Below, one piece after another: positions 8,459 through 19,165 of a stretch of DNA of 64,000 bases. The stretch is from Neosynechococcus sphagnicola sy1. GTDB taxonomy: Bacteria > Cyanobacteriota > Cyanobacteriia > Neosynechococcales > Neosynechococcaceae. The stretch spans positions 105,183 through 169,182 of the forward strand of contig NZ_JJML01000003.1 in NCBI RefSeq assembly GCF_000775285.1, in the 5' to 3' direction. The notes under the pieces are model-generated. The model was given only the letters and a program-made list of their open reading frames with translations, did no database searches and was not told the DNA's origin. Each line of letters begins with the position of its first letter. Position 1 is the first letter of the stretch. The position numbers were made by a program, and so were the translations under genes.

Positions 8459-9070
8459 ATGGCTCACTTTGACACCAAATCACCCATGGAATTCAATTTT
8501 CAAGGTCAGTTTCTGGGCTTTGTGAGCCATGATGGGGCATGGAAATATATGCGTTTAAGGGTCTTATCGGAAGAACTACAGATCAAGATCCCGAAAGCGA
8601 TGCGGCTGACTGTAGGGTCATCGCTTCAGCCCGGTGAATCCATTCAGGTCATTGGCATCAGCAAGTTCGATCGTCACGCTCATGCACCCAAACTGAAAGC
8701 AACTCAGCTCATACCGCTGACAGAAAATAGTCCTCCAATAGTGCCTGTAATCCCAACCAGACGAGCATCTTCAGCACCTCCCGCCGCTCAAACTCAGCTC
8801 AAAGTCAAACCTAAAGTGAAAGTGCTGCTCTGCCAAAAATCGGGATGCTTGAAGCGAGGAAGCAAAGGATTGTATGAGGCACTCGATCAAATACTCTGCG
8901 ATCGCAATTTGCAACACCAAGTCACGATTGAACCCACGGGATGTTTAAAGTGCTGTTCTTCGGCACCAAATCTGACCATCATCCCAGTGAATCATCGTTA
9001 CAAAGATGTTCGCCTTAAAATGCTGCCGCAGATCGTTGATGCGATCGCCCAAAGCCTTACAAAGCATTAA
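8459..9070 (+). CDS. (2Fe-2S) ferredoxin domain protein after the nif cluster
   Basis: A 203-residue two-part protein. The C-terminal 85 residues are a thioredoxin-like [2Fe-2S] ferredoxin: KVKVLLCQKSGCLKRGSKGL provides two cysteines, and EPTGCLKCCSSAPNLTIIP the rest. The N-terminal 80 residues (FNFQGQFLGFVSHDGAWKYMRL, LQPGESIQVIGISKF) look like a small beta-barrel of unknown role, joined by a Pro/Ala-rich linker. AGGAGAG stands eight bases before the ATG. A role in electron transfer to nitrogenase is inference from position, about 175 bases downstream of nifT and across the MITE. Confidence 0.83.
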   Translation: MAHFDTKSPMEFNFQGQFLGFVSHDGAWKYMRLRVLSEELQIKIPKAMRLTVGSSLQPGESIQVIGISKFDRHAHAPKLKATQLIPLTENSPPIVPVIPTRRASSAPPAAQTQLKVKPKVKVLLCQKSGCLKRGSKGLYEALDQILCDRNLQHQVTIEPTGCLKCCSSAPNLTIIPVNHRYKDVRLKMLPQIVDAIAQSLTKH

Positions 9071-9305
9071 GTACTTACCCTGAATTAAAGCAGTTCTTCT
9101 GCTGTTGGCAATTTATTTATACTGCCATTAACAAGGGGCGAGTGCAAGATTTCTAGAATGTTGAATTGACCCGACCCGCTTCCGCTTGATTCACGCAAGA
9201 GAGCACCATTGAGTTCCCCGGCTGATCCCGATTTGGGCAGATGGAGGATTTTCAGGGGGAGCGTTTATGCGGTGGGTGATGGCTCTCCGTCGTTGAATCT
9301 TGGAG

Positions 9306-9500
9306 GTGATCCTGCGGCCTCAAGGGGCAAAAGGATTGGTTCTACTTCCCCAGCGCTGGAGGGTCGAGCGGAGTTACGGTTGGCTGCATTGGTGTCGTCG
9401 TTTAAATGTTGATTACCAGCGCTGACTTGCCTCCGCCGCAGCCTTCATTGATATTGCTATGATTCACTTGATGTTTCGCAGACTCCCACTAGAATTACGA
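9306..9500 (+). pseudogene. IS5-family transposase C-terminal remnant
   Basis: Frame translation from 9306 gives VILRPQGAKGLVLLPQRW followed by RVERSYGWLHWCRRLNVDY, the catalytic-Glu region of IS5-family transposases. A stop and frameshift at about 9423 is followed by AFIDIAMIHLMFRRL, the usual C-terminus. It ends at an IS5-like terminal repeat, TTTCCCAACATCCTC, at 9515-9529 with TAA flanking. No left end or N-terminal part was found, so this is a decayed element. The rest of 9071-9305 holds no recognisable gene. Confidence 0.72.
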
Positions 9501-9514
9501 TACTTCTCTCCGTA

Positions 9515-9529
9515 TTTCCCAACATCCTC
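9515..9529. repeat. right terminal repeat of the IS5-like remnant
   Basis: TTTCCCAACATCCTC followed by TAA is the same end type as in the palindrome at 59724-59759 and is close to the MITE ends at 8285 and 8427. Confidence 0.65.
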
Positions 9530-9554
9530 TAAGAACTAACTGGAGAATGGCGCG

Positions 9555-10262
9555 GTGCATCTTTTGCAATTCAGTACCTCTCACTACTGCCGTAAAGCCC
9601 GGCTAGCCCTTGGCTACAAACAGCTGACCTACACGGTAGAGAATTTAACGCCGGGTTTGCATATCCTCAAGCTCAAACCCCTGACGGGGTTAAGCACGGT
9701 TCCGGTGTTGTTACCGCAGCAACCTGGGACAATCCTCGGAGATCAATCTGTCTCCGGAGGCGCAGCGATGCCCCAGGCGATCGCGGACTCAACCCGGATT
9801 CTGCATTTTCTAGAAACCCATTACCCTCAACCCTCCTTATTGCCGATTTCCCCGGAGCAGCAGGCAGAGGCATGGCTCTTGGAGGATTGGCTGGATGAAA
9901 GCATTGGAACAGCGACCCGCTTTGTCTACTACGATTTTCGAGCCGGAGCAGGAAAGCAGCTTGATTCTTCCCTCACCAGTCAACTATTGATTCAGCTCAT
10001 CCTCAAGCAGTATGGCATTAATGCTGCAACAGTTGTTCTGGCAGCGGAGCGCCTGCAACTAGCCCTTGTCGAGTTGGGGCATCGCTGGCAATCAGGCCCC
10101 TACCTGGTGGGAGATCAGCTCAGTGTTGCCGATGTAGCCGCCGCTGCCCTCCTGAGTCCACTGGTGAGAGTGCCATTGTACCGAGACACCTTCCCTCAGA
10201 TCTTTGAGCGGATTGCGGAGATTCATCACCAATGTCAGGAGCCACTACCTCCCGGTCTATGA
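9555..10262 (+). CDS. glutathione S-transferase-like protein
   Basis: A 235-residue protein with a GST-N thioredoxin-like domain (LLQFSTSHYCRKARLALGYK, then LTGLSTVPVLLP and STRILHFLETHYP). The helical GST-C domain follows (WLLEDWLDESIGTATRF, PYLVGDQLSVADVAAAALLSPL). Between beta4 and the Ser-Thr motif there is an unusual insertion rich in Gly and Ser (GDQSVSGGAAMPQAIAD). The substrate is unknown. It stands alone: glgB starts 187 bases downstream after a short inverted repeat. Confidence 0.82.
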   Translation: MHLLQFSTSHYCRKARLALGYKQLTYTVENLTPGLHILKLKPLTGLSTVPVLLPQQPGTILGDQSVSGGAAMPQAIADSTRILHFLETHYPQPSLLPISPEQQAEAWLLEDWLDESIGTATRFVYYDFRAGAGKQLDSSLTSQLLIQLILKQYGINAATVVLAAERLQLALVELGHRWQSGPYLVGDQLSVADVAAAALLSPLVRVPLYRDTFPQIFERIAEIHHQCQEPLPPGL

Positions 10263-10318
10263 TGAGAAAGAGCGATCGCGCGTTGCTGTGTGAGGTGTAT
10301 CGTCAGTGAACTATCTTT

Positions 10319-10344
10319 AGGACGACAGATGTGGCAGTCGTCCT
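10319..10344. repeat. 8-bp-arm hairpin between GST and glgB
   Basis: AGGACGAC at 10319-10326 pairs with GTCGTCCT at 10337-10344 across a 10-base loop. There is no T-run, so an intrinsic terminator is doubtful. It lies in the glgB leader or upstream region. Confidence 0.4.
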
Positions 10345-10449
10345 GTGTAAGTCCTGCCTGTTCCAGTAGGAAACAATTGAGACTTGCGCCCTAATTTGCT
10401 ACGGTTTACTACAGTTCATTAACCTTTCTTTTACATCCTCATACTTTCC

Positions 10450-12735
10450 ATGACCCTCACCCCCGATCAAGTTGCCCGGATTATTGGGAACCAGCATCAC
10501 GATCCCTTTGAAATTCTCGGTTCCCACCCCCTTGAGCAAAACGGTAAAACGATTTGGGTGGTGCGTTCCTATCTACCAAATGCAGATGCTGCCTGGGTGG
10601 TTTGCCCTGAGGCGCGCCAAGAATACCCCATGCAGCCCGTCCATCATCCCCATTTCTTTGAATGTACCGTTGACTTACCGGAATTAGCCAACTATCAAAT
10701 TCGAGTCCGGGAAGGGGATCATGAACGCGTGATCTATGATCCCTACGCCTTCCAGTCCGCTCGGCTCACCGAGTTTGACCTGCATTTATTTGCCGAGGGA
10801 AATCACCACCGCATCTATGAAAAGCTGGGGGCCCACCTCATTGAAGTGGATGGAATCGCAGGTGTCTACTTCGCAGTTTGGGCACCCAACGCTCGCAATG
10901 TCTCGGTTTTAGGTGACTTTAATTATTGGGATGGGCGCAAACACCAGATGCGCAAGGGGCCAACGGGGATTTGGGAATTGTTCATTCCTGGGATCGGTGA
11001 GGGCGATCGCTACAAATACGAAATTAAGAATCAGGCTGGACATATTTACGAGAAGTCCGATCCCCATGGTTTTTTACAGGAAGTCCGGCCAAAAACCGCT
11101 TCCATCGTTACGAATCTAGATACCTACGTCTGGGGCGATCGTGACTGGATGGAACAGCGTCGCCATAGTGACCCCTTGACCCAGCCAATTTCCGTCTATG
11201 AGGTGCATCTAGGCTCGTGGCTCCATGCGGATTCCTCCGAACCTGCCCAACTGCCCAACGGAGACACCGAACCCGTTGTGATTGTCTCAGAGCTACAACC
11301 AGGAGCACGGTTTCTCACCTATCGAGAGCTTGCTGACCGCCTGATTCCCTACGTCAAAGAGTTGGGGTTCACCCACATTGAGCTGTTGCCGGTTGCAGAA
11401 CATCCCTTCGATGGCTCCTGGGGATATCAGGTAATCGGTTACTATGCCTGCACCTCTCGCTATGGTAGCCCTCAAGACTTCATGTATTTTGTCGATCAAT
11501 GCCATCAGCAGGGCATTGGGGTTCTAGTGGATTGGGTACCGGGACATTTTCCCAGAGATGGTCATGGCTTAGCCTTCTTTGATGGCACCTGCCTCTATGA
11601 ACATGCCGACCCCCGCAAGGGGGAGCACAAAGAATGGGGCACCTTAGTGTTTAACTACGCCCGCCATGAAGTACGTAACTACTTGGTTGCCAATGCCCTG
11701 TTCTGGTTTGACAAGTATCACATTGATGGCATTCGTGTGGATGCTGTCGCCTCCATGTTGTACCTCGACTACTGTCGTCAAGAAGGCGAATGGCTCACCA
11801 ACCAGTACGGGGGACGGGAAAATTTGGATGCTGCTGATTTTCTGCGGCAGATGAACCATGTGATCTTTAGCTATTTCCCTGGAATTCTCTCGATTGCTGA
11901 AGAGTCAACGTCTTGGCCAATGGTTTCCTGGCCAACCTATACCGGCGGCTTAGGGTTCAACCTGAAATGGAACATGGGTTGGATGCATGACATGCTGGAT
12001 TACTTCCAGATGGATCCGTGGTTCCGGCAATTCCATCAAAACAATGTCACCTTCAGCATCTGGTATGCCTTCAGCGAAAATTTCATGTTGGCGTTGTCCC
12101 ATGATGAGGTTGTCCATGGTAAGAGCAATATGCTGGGGAAAATGCCCGGTGATGAGTGGCTAAAACTGGCGAATCTGCGCTGTTTATATGCCTATATGTT
12201 TACCCACCCCGGCAAGAAAACCCTGTTCATGAGTATGGAGTTTGGGCAATGGGGCGAGTGGAACGTCTGGAGCGATCTCGAGTGGCATTTGCTGCAATAT
12301 GAACCCCACCAAAAACTCAAACAGTTTGTTCAAGACTTAAACCAACTCTATCGCGACCAACCTGCCCTTTACACCCAGGAATTTCGGCAGGAAGGCTTTG
12401 AGTGGATTGATTGCAGCGATAACCGCCATAGCGTTGTTGCCTTTATCCGCAAGACGAAGGACAGTGATGATTTCGTGGTAACCGTCTGCAACTTCACCCC
12501 CCAACCCCATGCCCATTATCGGGTGGGAGTGCCCCAGCCAGGGTTCTACACAGAACTCTTCAATAGTGATGCCCGAGAATATGGGGGCAGCAATATGGGC
12601 AACCTGGGGGGCAAGTGGACGGATGAATGGTCTTACCATCATCATCCCTATTCCCTGGATCTATGCTTGCCACCCCTGGGGGTTTTAGTTCTAAAGCTCA
12701 CCAAGACCGAATCTGCGATCGCCGCCGCTGATTGA
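10450..12735 (+). CDS. glgB: 1,4-alpha-glucan branching enzyme
   Basis: Introduces alpha-1,6 branches into glycogen (GH13). The 761-residue protein has an N1 domain from residue 1 ([20 protein letters not shown]) and a CBM48 domain ([20 protein letters not shown]). The catalytic barrel follows: [23 protein letters not shown] with the nucleophile Asp at about 429, AEESTSWP with the acid/base Glu at about 483, and [10 protein letters not shown]. The C-terminal beta domain ends the protein. Length is normal for cyanobacteria. It is monocistronic and convergent with the methyltransferase gene. Confidence 0.97.
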   Translation: MTLTPDQVARIIGNQHHDPFEILGSHPLEQNGKTIWVVRSYLPNADAAWVVCPEARQEYPMQPVHHPHFFECTVDLPELANYQIRVREGDHERVIYDPYAFQSARLTEFDLHLFAEGNHHRIYEKLGAHLIEVDGIAGVYFAVWAPNARNVSVLGDFNYWDGRKHQMRKGPTGIWELFIPGIGEGDRYKYEIKNQAGHIYEKSDPHGFLQEVRPKTASIVTNLDTYVWGDRDWMEQRRHSDPLTQPISVYEVHLGSWLHADSSEPAQLPNGDTEPVVIVSELQPGARFLTYRELADRLIPYVKELGFTHIELLPVAEHPFDGSWGYQVIGYYACTSRYGSPQDFMYFVDQCHQQGIGVLVDWVPGHFPRDGHGLAFFDGTCLYEHADPRKGEHKEWGTLVFNYARHEVRNYLVANALFWFDKYHIDGIRVDAVASMLYLDYCRQEGEWLTNQYGGRENLDAADFLRQMNHVIFSYFPGILSIAEESTSWPMVSWPTYTGGLGFNLKWNMGWMHDMLDYFQMDPWFRQFHQNNVTFSIWYAFSENFMLALSHDEVVHGKSNMLGKMPGDEWLKLANLRCLYAYMFTHPGKKTLFMSMEFGQWGEWNVWSDLEWHLLQYEPHQKLKQFVQDLNQLYRDQPALYTQEFRQEGFEWIDCSDNRHSVVAFIRKTKDSDDFVVTVCNFTPQPHAHYRVGVPQPGFYTELFNSDAREYGGSNMGNLGGKWTDEWSYHHHPYSLDLCLPPLGVLVLKLTKTESAIAAAD

Positions 12736-12823
12736 CGGCAAGGAGAGACCGATCGCTGATCATTTGTTCCCCTGCTGATTAGCAAGGGAGATTAGCGATC
12801 GCGTCTAGCCAGCCAGCGTCTGA

Positions 12824-13549
12824 TTAACGCTCAAAACAGAGCAAGAGAGTCGTATCTGCTGGATCTTGGTATTGACAGGTTACGGATTGGAATCCATGGC
12901 GGTGCCCTAATTCCGTCAGGGTAATTTGGGTTTCAGGAAAATCACAGATGGTAATGTGACTTTCCACCATCTGGTATTCCTGGGGGGTGAGTCGGCTCCA
13001 ATCCTGCTGTACCGCTGCCATATAACGACGGAGATAGGTTTCCCGATCCTCCTCAGGGCGGCGACAGATATCAATTAACATTAAAACCCCCGCTGGTTTG
13101 AGGAGCTGGGACAGTCGCCCCATGACCAAATCTTTTTGCGCCAGGGATAGGTGGTGCAGCGAAAAAGATACCAAAATCAAATCAAAGGGGTGCTCGTAAT
13201 TTTGCACCCAATCAAAAAAGTCATCCTGCACCCAGGTGCTCTGGCAGGGCAGCGCCGCCAGATTTTCCTGGGCGATCGCTAGGGCTGTAGCCGACAGATC
13301 CACCCCTGTATAGGTGGCAATGGGGGTCTCTACCAGCGCTTGGGAGATAAATTCAGCATCTCCACATCCTAGATCTAAGAGGGAAAAAGGATGGTGAAAC
13401 TGCTGCAACAGCAAGTCATGAACTACACCATAAACTTCACGATGTCCCATGTAATTGTGGTGCAGGACTTTTTGGTAGAGATGCCACTGATCATTAAAGA
13501 TCTGATCGGGAGGGGTAGTCACTGCTGCCAGGGAGTTGGAGTCTGTCAT
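12824..13549 (-). CDS. class I SAM-dependent methyltransferase
   Basis: A 241-residue methyltransferase with SAM-binding motif I at residues 57-65 (LLDLGCGDAEF), motif II TGVDLSATALAIA and the later LILVSFSLHHL. The substrate cannot be told; the layout resembles small-molecule methyltransferases. It starts 13 bases after the leuA stop on the same strand, so it is probably co-transcribed with leuA. Confidence 0.85.
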   Translation of the reverse strand: MTDSNSLAAVTTPPDQIFNDQWHLYQKVLHHNYMGHREVYGVVHDLLLQQFHHPFSLLDLGCGDAEFISQALVETPIATYTGVDLSATALAIAQENLAALPCQSTWVQDDFFDWVQNYEHPFDLILVSFSLHHLSLAQKDLVMGRLSQLLKPAGVLMLIDICRRPEEDRETYLRRYMAAVQQDWSRLTPQEYQMVESHITICDFPETQITLTELGHRHGFQSVTCQYQDPADTTLLLCFER

Positions 13550-13562
13550 AGTATCAAGGCTC

Positions 13563-15179
13563 TTAGACCTCTGCGATCGCCGGAGTTGCAGCTAGCTTGA
13601 GGGTGCCACTTTTCAAAGCTGCATAGAGACGATTGAGGGCATTGATGTAGGCTTGGGCAGAGGCCACAATAATATCAGTATTGGCCGCATGGCCAGAAAA
13701 AATCCGCTCCCCATAGCGCAGACGAATGGTGACTTCTCCAATTGCGTCAATGCCTGCGGTGACGGACTGCACCGAAAATTCAATCAGTTCATTGGGCACC
13801 TGCACCAAGCGATTGACGGCTTTATAGACCGCATCCACTGGCCCAGTCCCAATGGCTGCATCGGTCAGTTCCTGCCCCTCTGGGGTGCGGAGCGTCACCG
13901 TTGCCGTAGGACAGGTGCTGTTCCCACAGGAAACCTGAACCCGCTCCAAGCGGAATAACTCGGGAGCCTGCTGAATTTCGTCATTGACAATGGCTTCTAG
14001 ATCCCAATCGGAAATTTCTTTCTTCTTATCGGCCAATTCCTTAAACCGCAGAAAGGCCTTATTTAAATCCTGCTCTGATAGCTCAAAGCCCAATTCTTTC
14101 AAGCGGGTGCGAAAGGCATTGCGTCCCGAGTGCTTCCCCAGGACAATCTGATTATCGGTCAGCCCAATGGACTGGGCATCCATAATTTCGTAGGTCAGCT
14201 TATGCTTTAGCACCCCATCTTGGTGAATGCCCGACTCGTGGGCAAAGGCATTGGCTCCCACGATCGCCTTGTTGGGTTGTACCAGTAACCCGGTTAGGTT
14301 AGAAACCAGGCGAGAGGTCTTATAAATCTGGCGAGTATCAATCCGGGTGAGGGGGGCTTCGGAGTCTACGGGCCGCCCCAAAAATGGATTATAGTACTGC
14401 CGTCTCACGTGGAGCGCCATCACCAATTCTTCTAAGGCCGCGTTCCCAGCCCGCTCTCCAATCCCATTAATGGTGCATTCCAGTTGCCTTGCCCCGTACT
14501 TAACGGCCTCCAGGAAGTTGGCAACGGCCAACCCTAAATCATTGTGACCATGCACCGAAATCACCGCCTGATCCACATTGGGGACATGTTCAGCAATGCC
14601 CCGAATCAAAGCTCCAAATTCTGCGGGGGTAGTGTAGCCCACCGTATCGGGAATATTAATCGTGGTGGCTCCAGCCGCGATCGCCCGTTCTAACACCTGA
14701 TAGAGAAATTCTGGATCGGAGCGCCCGGCATCTTCGGGGGAGAATTCCACATCGTCGATTAACGATTTGGCGTAGGCCACCATGTCTCCTGCGATCGCCA
14801 GTACTTCCTCCCTAGTTTTCTTCAGTTTGTACTGGAGATGAATATCGGAAGTGGCAATAAAGGTATGAATACGTCCATGCGCTGCTGGCTTGAGAGCCTC
14901 TGCTGCAGCTTGAATATCCGGACGGGTTGATCGAGCCAATCCACAAATAATTGGCCCCTCTTCGGTGCCCACGATCTGGGCAATTCGACTAACTGCCTCA
15001 AAATCTCCAGGACTAGCGAAGGGAAAGCCAGCCTCAATCACATCTACCCCTAAGCGTGCCAGTTGTCGGGCAATTACCAGCTTTTCATCCACATTCAGGG
15101 TGGCACCGGGGCACTGTTCCCCATCGCGGAGTGTGGTGTCAAAAATGATAATTCGGTCTTTCTGGGGTTGCGTTTTCAT
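13563..15179 (-). CDS. leuA: 2-isopropylmalate synthase
   Basis: First committed enzyme of leucine synthesis: acetyl-CoA + 2-oxoisovalerate to 2-isopropylmalate. It has [16 protein letters not shown], the metal motif [16 protein letters not shown] and [17 protein letters not shown]. The C-terminal regulatory LeuA dimer domain from about residue 400 senses leucine. The start MKTQPQKDR at 15179 matches the usual N-terminus; the frame extends six codons further to 15197. At about 538 residues it is normal. It heads a two-gene unit with the methyltransferase. 15180-15446 shows nothing clear beyond its promoter. Confidence 0.96.
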   Translation of the reverse strand: MKTQPQKDRIIIFDTTLRDGEQCPGATLNVDEKLVIARQLARLGVDVIEAGFPFASPGDFEAVSRIAQIVGTEEGPIICGLARSTRPDIQAAAEALKPAAHGRIHTFIATSDIHLQYKLKKTREEVLAIAGDMVAYAKSLIDDVEFSPEDAGRSDPEFLYQVLERAIAAGATTINIPDTVGYTTPAEFGALIRGIAEHVPNVDQAVISVHGHNDLGLAVANFLEAVKYGARQLECTINGIGERAGNAALEELVMALHVRRQYYNPFLGRPVDSEAPLTRIDTRQIYKTSRLVSNLTGLLVQPNKAIVGANAFAHESGIHQDGVLKHKLTYEIMDAQSIGLTDNQIVLGKHSGRNAFRTRLKELGFELSEQDLNKAFLRFKELADKKKEISDWDLEAIVNDEIQQAPELFRLERVQVSCGNSTCPTATVTLRTPEGQELTDAAIGTGPVDAVYKAVNRLVQVPNELIEFSVQSVTAGIDAIGEVTIRLRYGERIFSGHAANTDIIVASAQAYINALNRLYAALKSGTLKLAATPAIAEV

Positions 15180-15446
15180 GGGGTTGTAGAGCGGCAATAC
15201 GAAAAGACAGGAATGGAAATTGATCGATTGATCGGATAGTTTGATATTAGCCTACTGCTTCTAGAACAGTCTTAACATCCTTCCTGAAAGCTGGTCTTCC
15301 TCCAAACACAGCTGAAACAAATCTTGGTTGCTGCACTCCTCAAAAGTGATTAAAGCTAACGGTTTCCCTAGCTGGATTCCCCCCAACGGAGGCGCTGAGA
15401 AGTTTATCGATGAAGTGCTGTAGGCGATGAAGCCAACGCTGGCGAG

Positions 15447-16599
15447 TTAAGCGACTTGGGGTTGGCAGAGCTGGGCCTCAAGCGCCTGTTCCTGCTGCTG
15501 CATTGACTGAATTGCCTGGGTAATAATCCTGCGCGGGTCAAGACCCTGCTGATATTGCTGTAGCCAATGCTGGGCCATATTGCCGTCTCGAAGAAGTTTT
15601 TTTCACGGGAGACAGAAAGCAGCTAAACCCATGCTGTTGAGCCAAGGGCCAACACTCTTGATACAGTTGGGCAATCCAATCTCGAGCCAAAATCGGACGC
15701 CCATCTTGCCAATGGTGCAGTTCAGCATCTAGGCTCTGGCGCGCAACCGCAGCTTCATTGGCTTGGGTGATGTCGAGTAGATCCTCACCACGGGTGGCTG
15801 TTGGCAGGCTACTGGCAGTCAGGGGATCTAATAGGGGGTCCTGGAGCAGCATCCACAGCCGTGCTTCTAGCAACGCCGTCACTGCGAGTAGCGCTAGGGG
15901 ATCAACCATCAAATCACAAATCCGCAACTCTAACCGATTCAAGTTGTAGGGACGGCGATCGCCATTGGGACGTACCGACGACCACAGATGTCGGACATTC
16001 TGCATGGTGCCGGCAGCCAGCTGTTCATGGGTCCACTGGATAAAGTGGGCATGACTTTCAAATAACGGGACATGGGTTGGCGTGGCTGGGAATAACCCCC
16101 AACGGGTGGAGTGGTATCCCGTCACAGCCCCATCCAGAAATGGAGAGGATGCGCTCAGCGCCAGATAAAGGGGAGCCTCCACCCGCACCAGCCGACAGGC
16201 TCGCATCAGCACATCGGGATCACTGATGCCAATGTTAATGTGAATGCTGGCGGTTACCACTCGGGTGCCATAGGTTTGCTCAATGTAGGTGTGGTAGGCA
16301 TTCCCTGGATCGGAGCGGTGGAATTTGTGGCTGTCTCCTAAGGAGAGGGTACTCCCCGGCAGAATCGTGAAGTCGCCAAGGCGATGCAGATACTTTCTCA
16401 ACCGTCGGCGGGGGCTGACCAAGGCACAGAGCAGCCGTTCATAGTTACAGAGAGGGGCGGTTGTATACTCTACATTGCGGCTGTCGGGTTCCCGCACAAA
16501 TCCATCGAGTGCGGCAACAATCTGATCGGACAGACCCACGATGTCACCCTGGGGCGTCCCCGTGTACATCTCAACTTCAAAGCCTTTTGATAGCTGCAC
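15447..16599 (-). CDS. gshA: glutamate-cysteine ligase (cyanobacterial type), frameshifted near 3' end
   Basis: First enzyme of glutathione synthesis. The protein starts MQLSKGFEVEMYTGTPQGD and contains PLCNYERLLCALVSPRRRL, SIHINIGISDPDVLMRA and NLNRLELRICDLM, as in cyanobacterial GshA (about 380 residues). The main frame runs off at 15538, but removing one A from the A7 run (T7 at 15597-15603 on the plus strand) restores LLRDGNMAQHWLQQYQQGL, then DPRRIITQAIQSMQQQEQ, to a stop at 15447. This restores full length, so the frameshift is probably a sequencing error. A glmM terminator lies just upstream. Confidence 0.88.
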
Positions 16600-16663
16600 G
16601 GTTTATCCTCAATTAGGTTGAGCGTTTTTCTCTTGAGTATCAGGGTGCTTGACCCCCATTCCC

Positions 16664-16696
16664 TAAAAAAACACCCAGTAGGATGCCTCTGGGTGT
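16664..16696 (-). terminator. rho-independent terminator of glmM
   Basis: Read on the minus strand: ACACCCAG, a 10-base loop, CTGGGTGT, then a run of seven T. It lies about 230 bases downstream of the glmM stop and just before gshA, so gshA has its own promoter. The rest of 16600-16925 shows nothing else. Confidence 0.8.
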
Positions 16697-16925
16697 AGAT
16701 TGTCGCAATTACCATTTCAGACTAAACATTGTCCTGACGAGCTGTCTCCTGTAAGTTATGGGTTGCCTCTCGAAACCTGGCGATGATTGCAATTTCAATG
16801 GCTTCAAGGACTGCAGGAAATGCCCCCTAGGTCTCGCCCCGATAGGTTAGTTGTATGATGTCGGTTGCGGATAATTTCTACTATCCTCTGAGATCGCAGT
16901 TCCACACTTCCCCCAGTTGGGTGAT

Positions 16926-18351
16926 CTAGGCTAAGTGATGCTCGACGGCTGCAACCAGGGTATCTGTCCAGTGGTGGGCTAATTCTGCATTCACGGCTTC
17001 CACCATCACCCGGATTAAGGGTTCGGTGCCAGAGGCGCGCACCAGAATCCGTCCTTGGTCACCTAGGGCAGCTTCCGCGTGGGCAATGAGGGTCTGCAAT
17101 GGGTCGCAGTTCTGCCAGTTGATGCGGCGATCACGATCCTCTACCCGGACATTTTTCAGGAGTTGGGGATAGGTTTGAAAGCTCTGGTCGATCAAGGTTG
17201 AGAGGCAGTCTCCGGACTGGCGCACCAGAGCGGCCAAGTGTAAAGCTGTTAACAGGCCATCGCCGCTGACGGCGTAGTGGCGGCAAAGGACATGTCCGGA
17301 CTGTTCTCCCCCCAACATGGCTCCTTGCTGAACCATGGCTGCATGGACGTACTGATCCCCCACCGCCGTGCGCACCAGTTTTCCGCCCTGCTGTTCCCAG
17401 GCTTTCTCAAACCCCAGATTTGCCATCACAGTTGAGACAATGGTGTTTCCTGGCAATTGTTGCTTCTGGCGCAGGGCTTGTCCCCAGAGATAGAGAATAT
17501 AATCTCCATCGACAACGCGACCCTTGGCATCCACCGCCAGCACCCGGTCGGCATCGCCATCAAAGGCAAAGCCAAGATTGGCATTGTAGTGAGCCACCGC
17601 AGCCTGTAAGGGACCCAGGTGGGTAGAGCCACACTGAACATTGATGCGATCTCCATCCGGGGGTGTCATGGAGACAGATCACCTCGGCTCCCGTGGCTTG
17701 AAACACTTCTGGAGCCAGCCGGGTAGCTGCCCCCCAAGCCAGATCGAGCACCACGCGCATCCCTTGAAGACTGACTTCGGAGACAATCGACTGGTGGAGC
17801 GACGCACCATAGGTTTCAACCATCTGGGGGCGGTGGCAATATTTTCCCCAATGAAAAGTTGGCGTGCCACTTAGACCGTTGCCCCGGAGAGCCGCCTCAA
17901 TTTGTTGCTGTAACTGCACAGACAGCTTGGTACCATCCGCGCCAAAAATCTTGATGCCGTTATCTTCGGGAGGGTTGTGGCTGGCTGAGATCATCACCCC
18001 ACCCAGGGCATGGGAAGCACTGGTCAGGTAGGCTACTCCTGGGGTGGGGCACAGTCCCAAGTTCCAAACTTCTAACCCCGCGGCGGTCAATCCTGCTGCG
18101 ATCGCCATGGCGAGCATATCGCTAGAAGTGCGGGAGTCTTGCCCAACAATCACCGGGCCAAGGGAATCTCCGGCATCCCCCCGCAACACCTGTCCTGCCC
18201 AGTACCCCACCTGTAGGGCCAAGGGGGCACCCAGGAGTTCACCCACCCGTCCCCGAATACCATCGGTACCAAACAGCGGCGTTGTTGGAAGAGGAACATA
18301 ACCGCCTAAACAACTATAGGTCTGGGAGCCAGATACCGGGGACTGAACCAT
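16926..18351 (-). CDS. glmM: phosphoglucosamine mutase, one frameshift
   Basis: Interconverts glucosamine-6-P and glucosamine-1-P for peptidoglycan precursor synthesis. The N-terminal part has [13 protein letters not shown], the phosphoserine loop [18 protein letters not shown] and the sugar loop. The second frame continues [19 protein letters not shown] (the metal-binding DGDAD) and ends with [15 protein letters not shown]. The two frames join at a C5 run (G5 at 17659-17663 on the plus strand), where dropping one base gives [12 protein letters not shown]. Full length is then about 475 residues. The start MVQSPVSG at 18351 is the nearest ATG; the real start may lie closer to [13 protein letters not shown]. 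An essential gene, so the break is probably an error. Confidence 0.9.
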
Positions 18352-18461
18352 GATGTTGTACACTCCACACAAACACACTCACATTGTGGAGAATAACATT
18401 TTCTTCCTCAGGTTCCCGCGATCTCCAATGGGTTGGATTTCTGCCCAGTCCTCTGCTGCCC

Positions 18462-18758
18462 TCAGATCAAGCCTTGTAATAGCAGTTCCATCTCCTCCCA
18501 GATCAGTCCCTGTTGCAGATAGCGGGGAGCTTGGGGATCATAGGGACTCTGCAATCGGTCAATTTTGAGAATTTCAGCCTCCAGGGGCAGGACAGGGACA
18601 TCAGGGTCAAAGGCCGTCGGGCGAGTTAAGGAACTGGAATAGCCCCGGAAGATCACCACTTGATCCAGGTTCCCCCTCACTGAGAGGGATACCAACAACA
18701 CTTCCTCAGGGTTCTGAGTGGTGTAGTGTTCGAGACGTTTTCCGATGGAGGGTAACAT
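18462..18758 (-). CDS. conserved small cyanobacterial protein
   Basis: A 98-residue soluble protein: PEEVLLVSLSVRGNLDQVVIF, then VLPLEAEILKIDRLQSPYDP and a helical RYLQQGLIWEEMELLLQGL. I recognise the pattern as conserved in cyanobacteria and plastids but cannot name a function. The ATG overlaps the DUF2358 stop as TGATG, so the two genes are translationally coupled. It is the last gene of a three-gene unit. Confidence 0.75.
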   Translation of the reverse strand: MLPSIGKRLEHYTTQNPEEVLLVSLSVRGNLDQVVIFRGYSSSLTRPTAFDPDVPVLPLEAEILKIDRLQSPYDPQAPRYLQQGLIWEEMELLLQGLI

Positions 18759-19153
18759 CAATTGTGCTCAGGGATCGATGCCCGAAAATGTTGCTGTAAA
18801 ACGTGCAGTCGGGTGCAATGCCAGTAGTCAATATGGGAGCTGATCAGACCGTCTGGATTCAAGAGCAATTCACTCCAACCCGCGATCGCAATTCGAGGAG
18901 CCCAGGGTAAGGGCGCAGTCCAACTCAAGGTCCAATGGGTTTCAATGCGCTGATCCGTGTGTTGAATGTCATGGAGTTCCAACCGGGGATGGGTAAACCA
19001 GGTCTGGATTAAACCAATCATTTGTCGATAGCGATCCACACCCCGGAAACGGTTAAGGGGGTCTTGAAAGTAGACATCCGGAGCATACAGACTATAGGTC
19101 TGATCCGCTGGGAAGCGCTGATAGTCCTCGCGTAAACATTGCAAAATGTCCAT
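18758..19153 (-). CDS. DUF2358 family (SnoaL/NTF2-like) protein
   Basis: A 131-residue protein of the NTF2-like fold. It has LREDYQRFPADQTYSLYAPDVYFQDPLNRFRG, with the common F-x-DP-x-x-x-FRG motif, then WTLSWTAPLPWAPRIAIAGWSEL and HIDYWHCTRLHVL. Found in cyanobacteria and plant plastids; the role is unknown. It lies 12 bases after the DUF3177 gene and overlaps the next gene, so it is an operon member. Confidence 0.82.
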   Translation of the reverse strand: MDILQCLREDYQRFPADQTYSLYAPDVYFQDPLNRFRGVDRYRQMIGLIQTWFTHPRLELHDIQHTDQRIETHWTLSWTAPLPWAPRIAIAGWSELLLNPDGLISSHIDYWHCTRLHVLQQHFRASIPEHN

Positions 19154-19165
19154 GGTGGCTGACGC

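Noticed and set aside
9209..9412. 67-codon frame upstream of the GST-like gene
   Set aside because: It is the wrong frame over the IS5-type transposase remnant; the real coding signal is in another frame from 9306.
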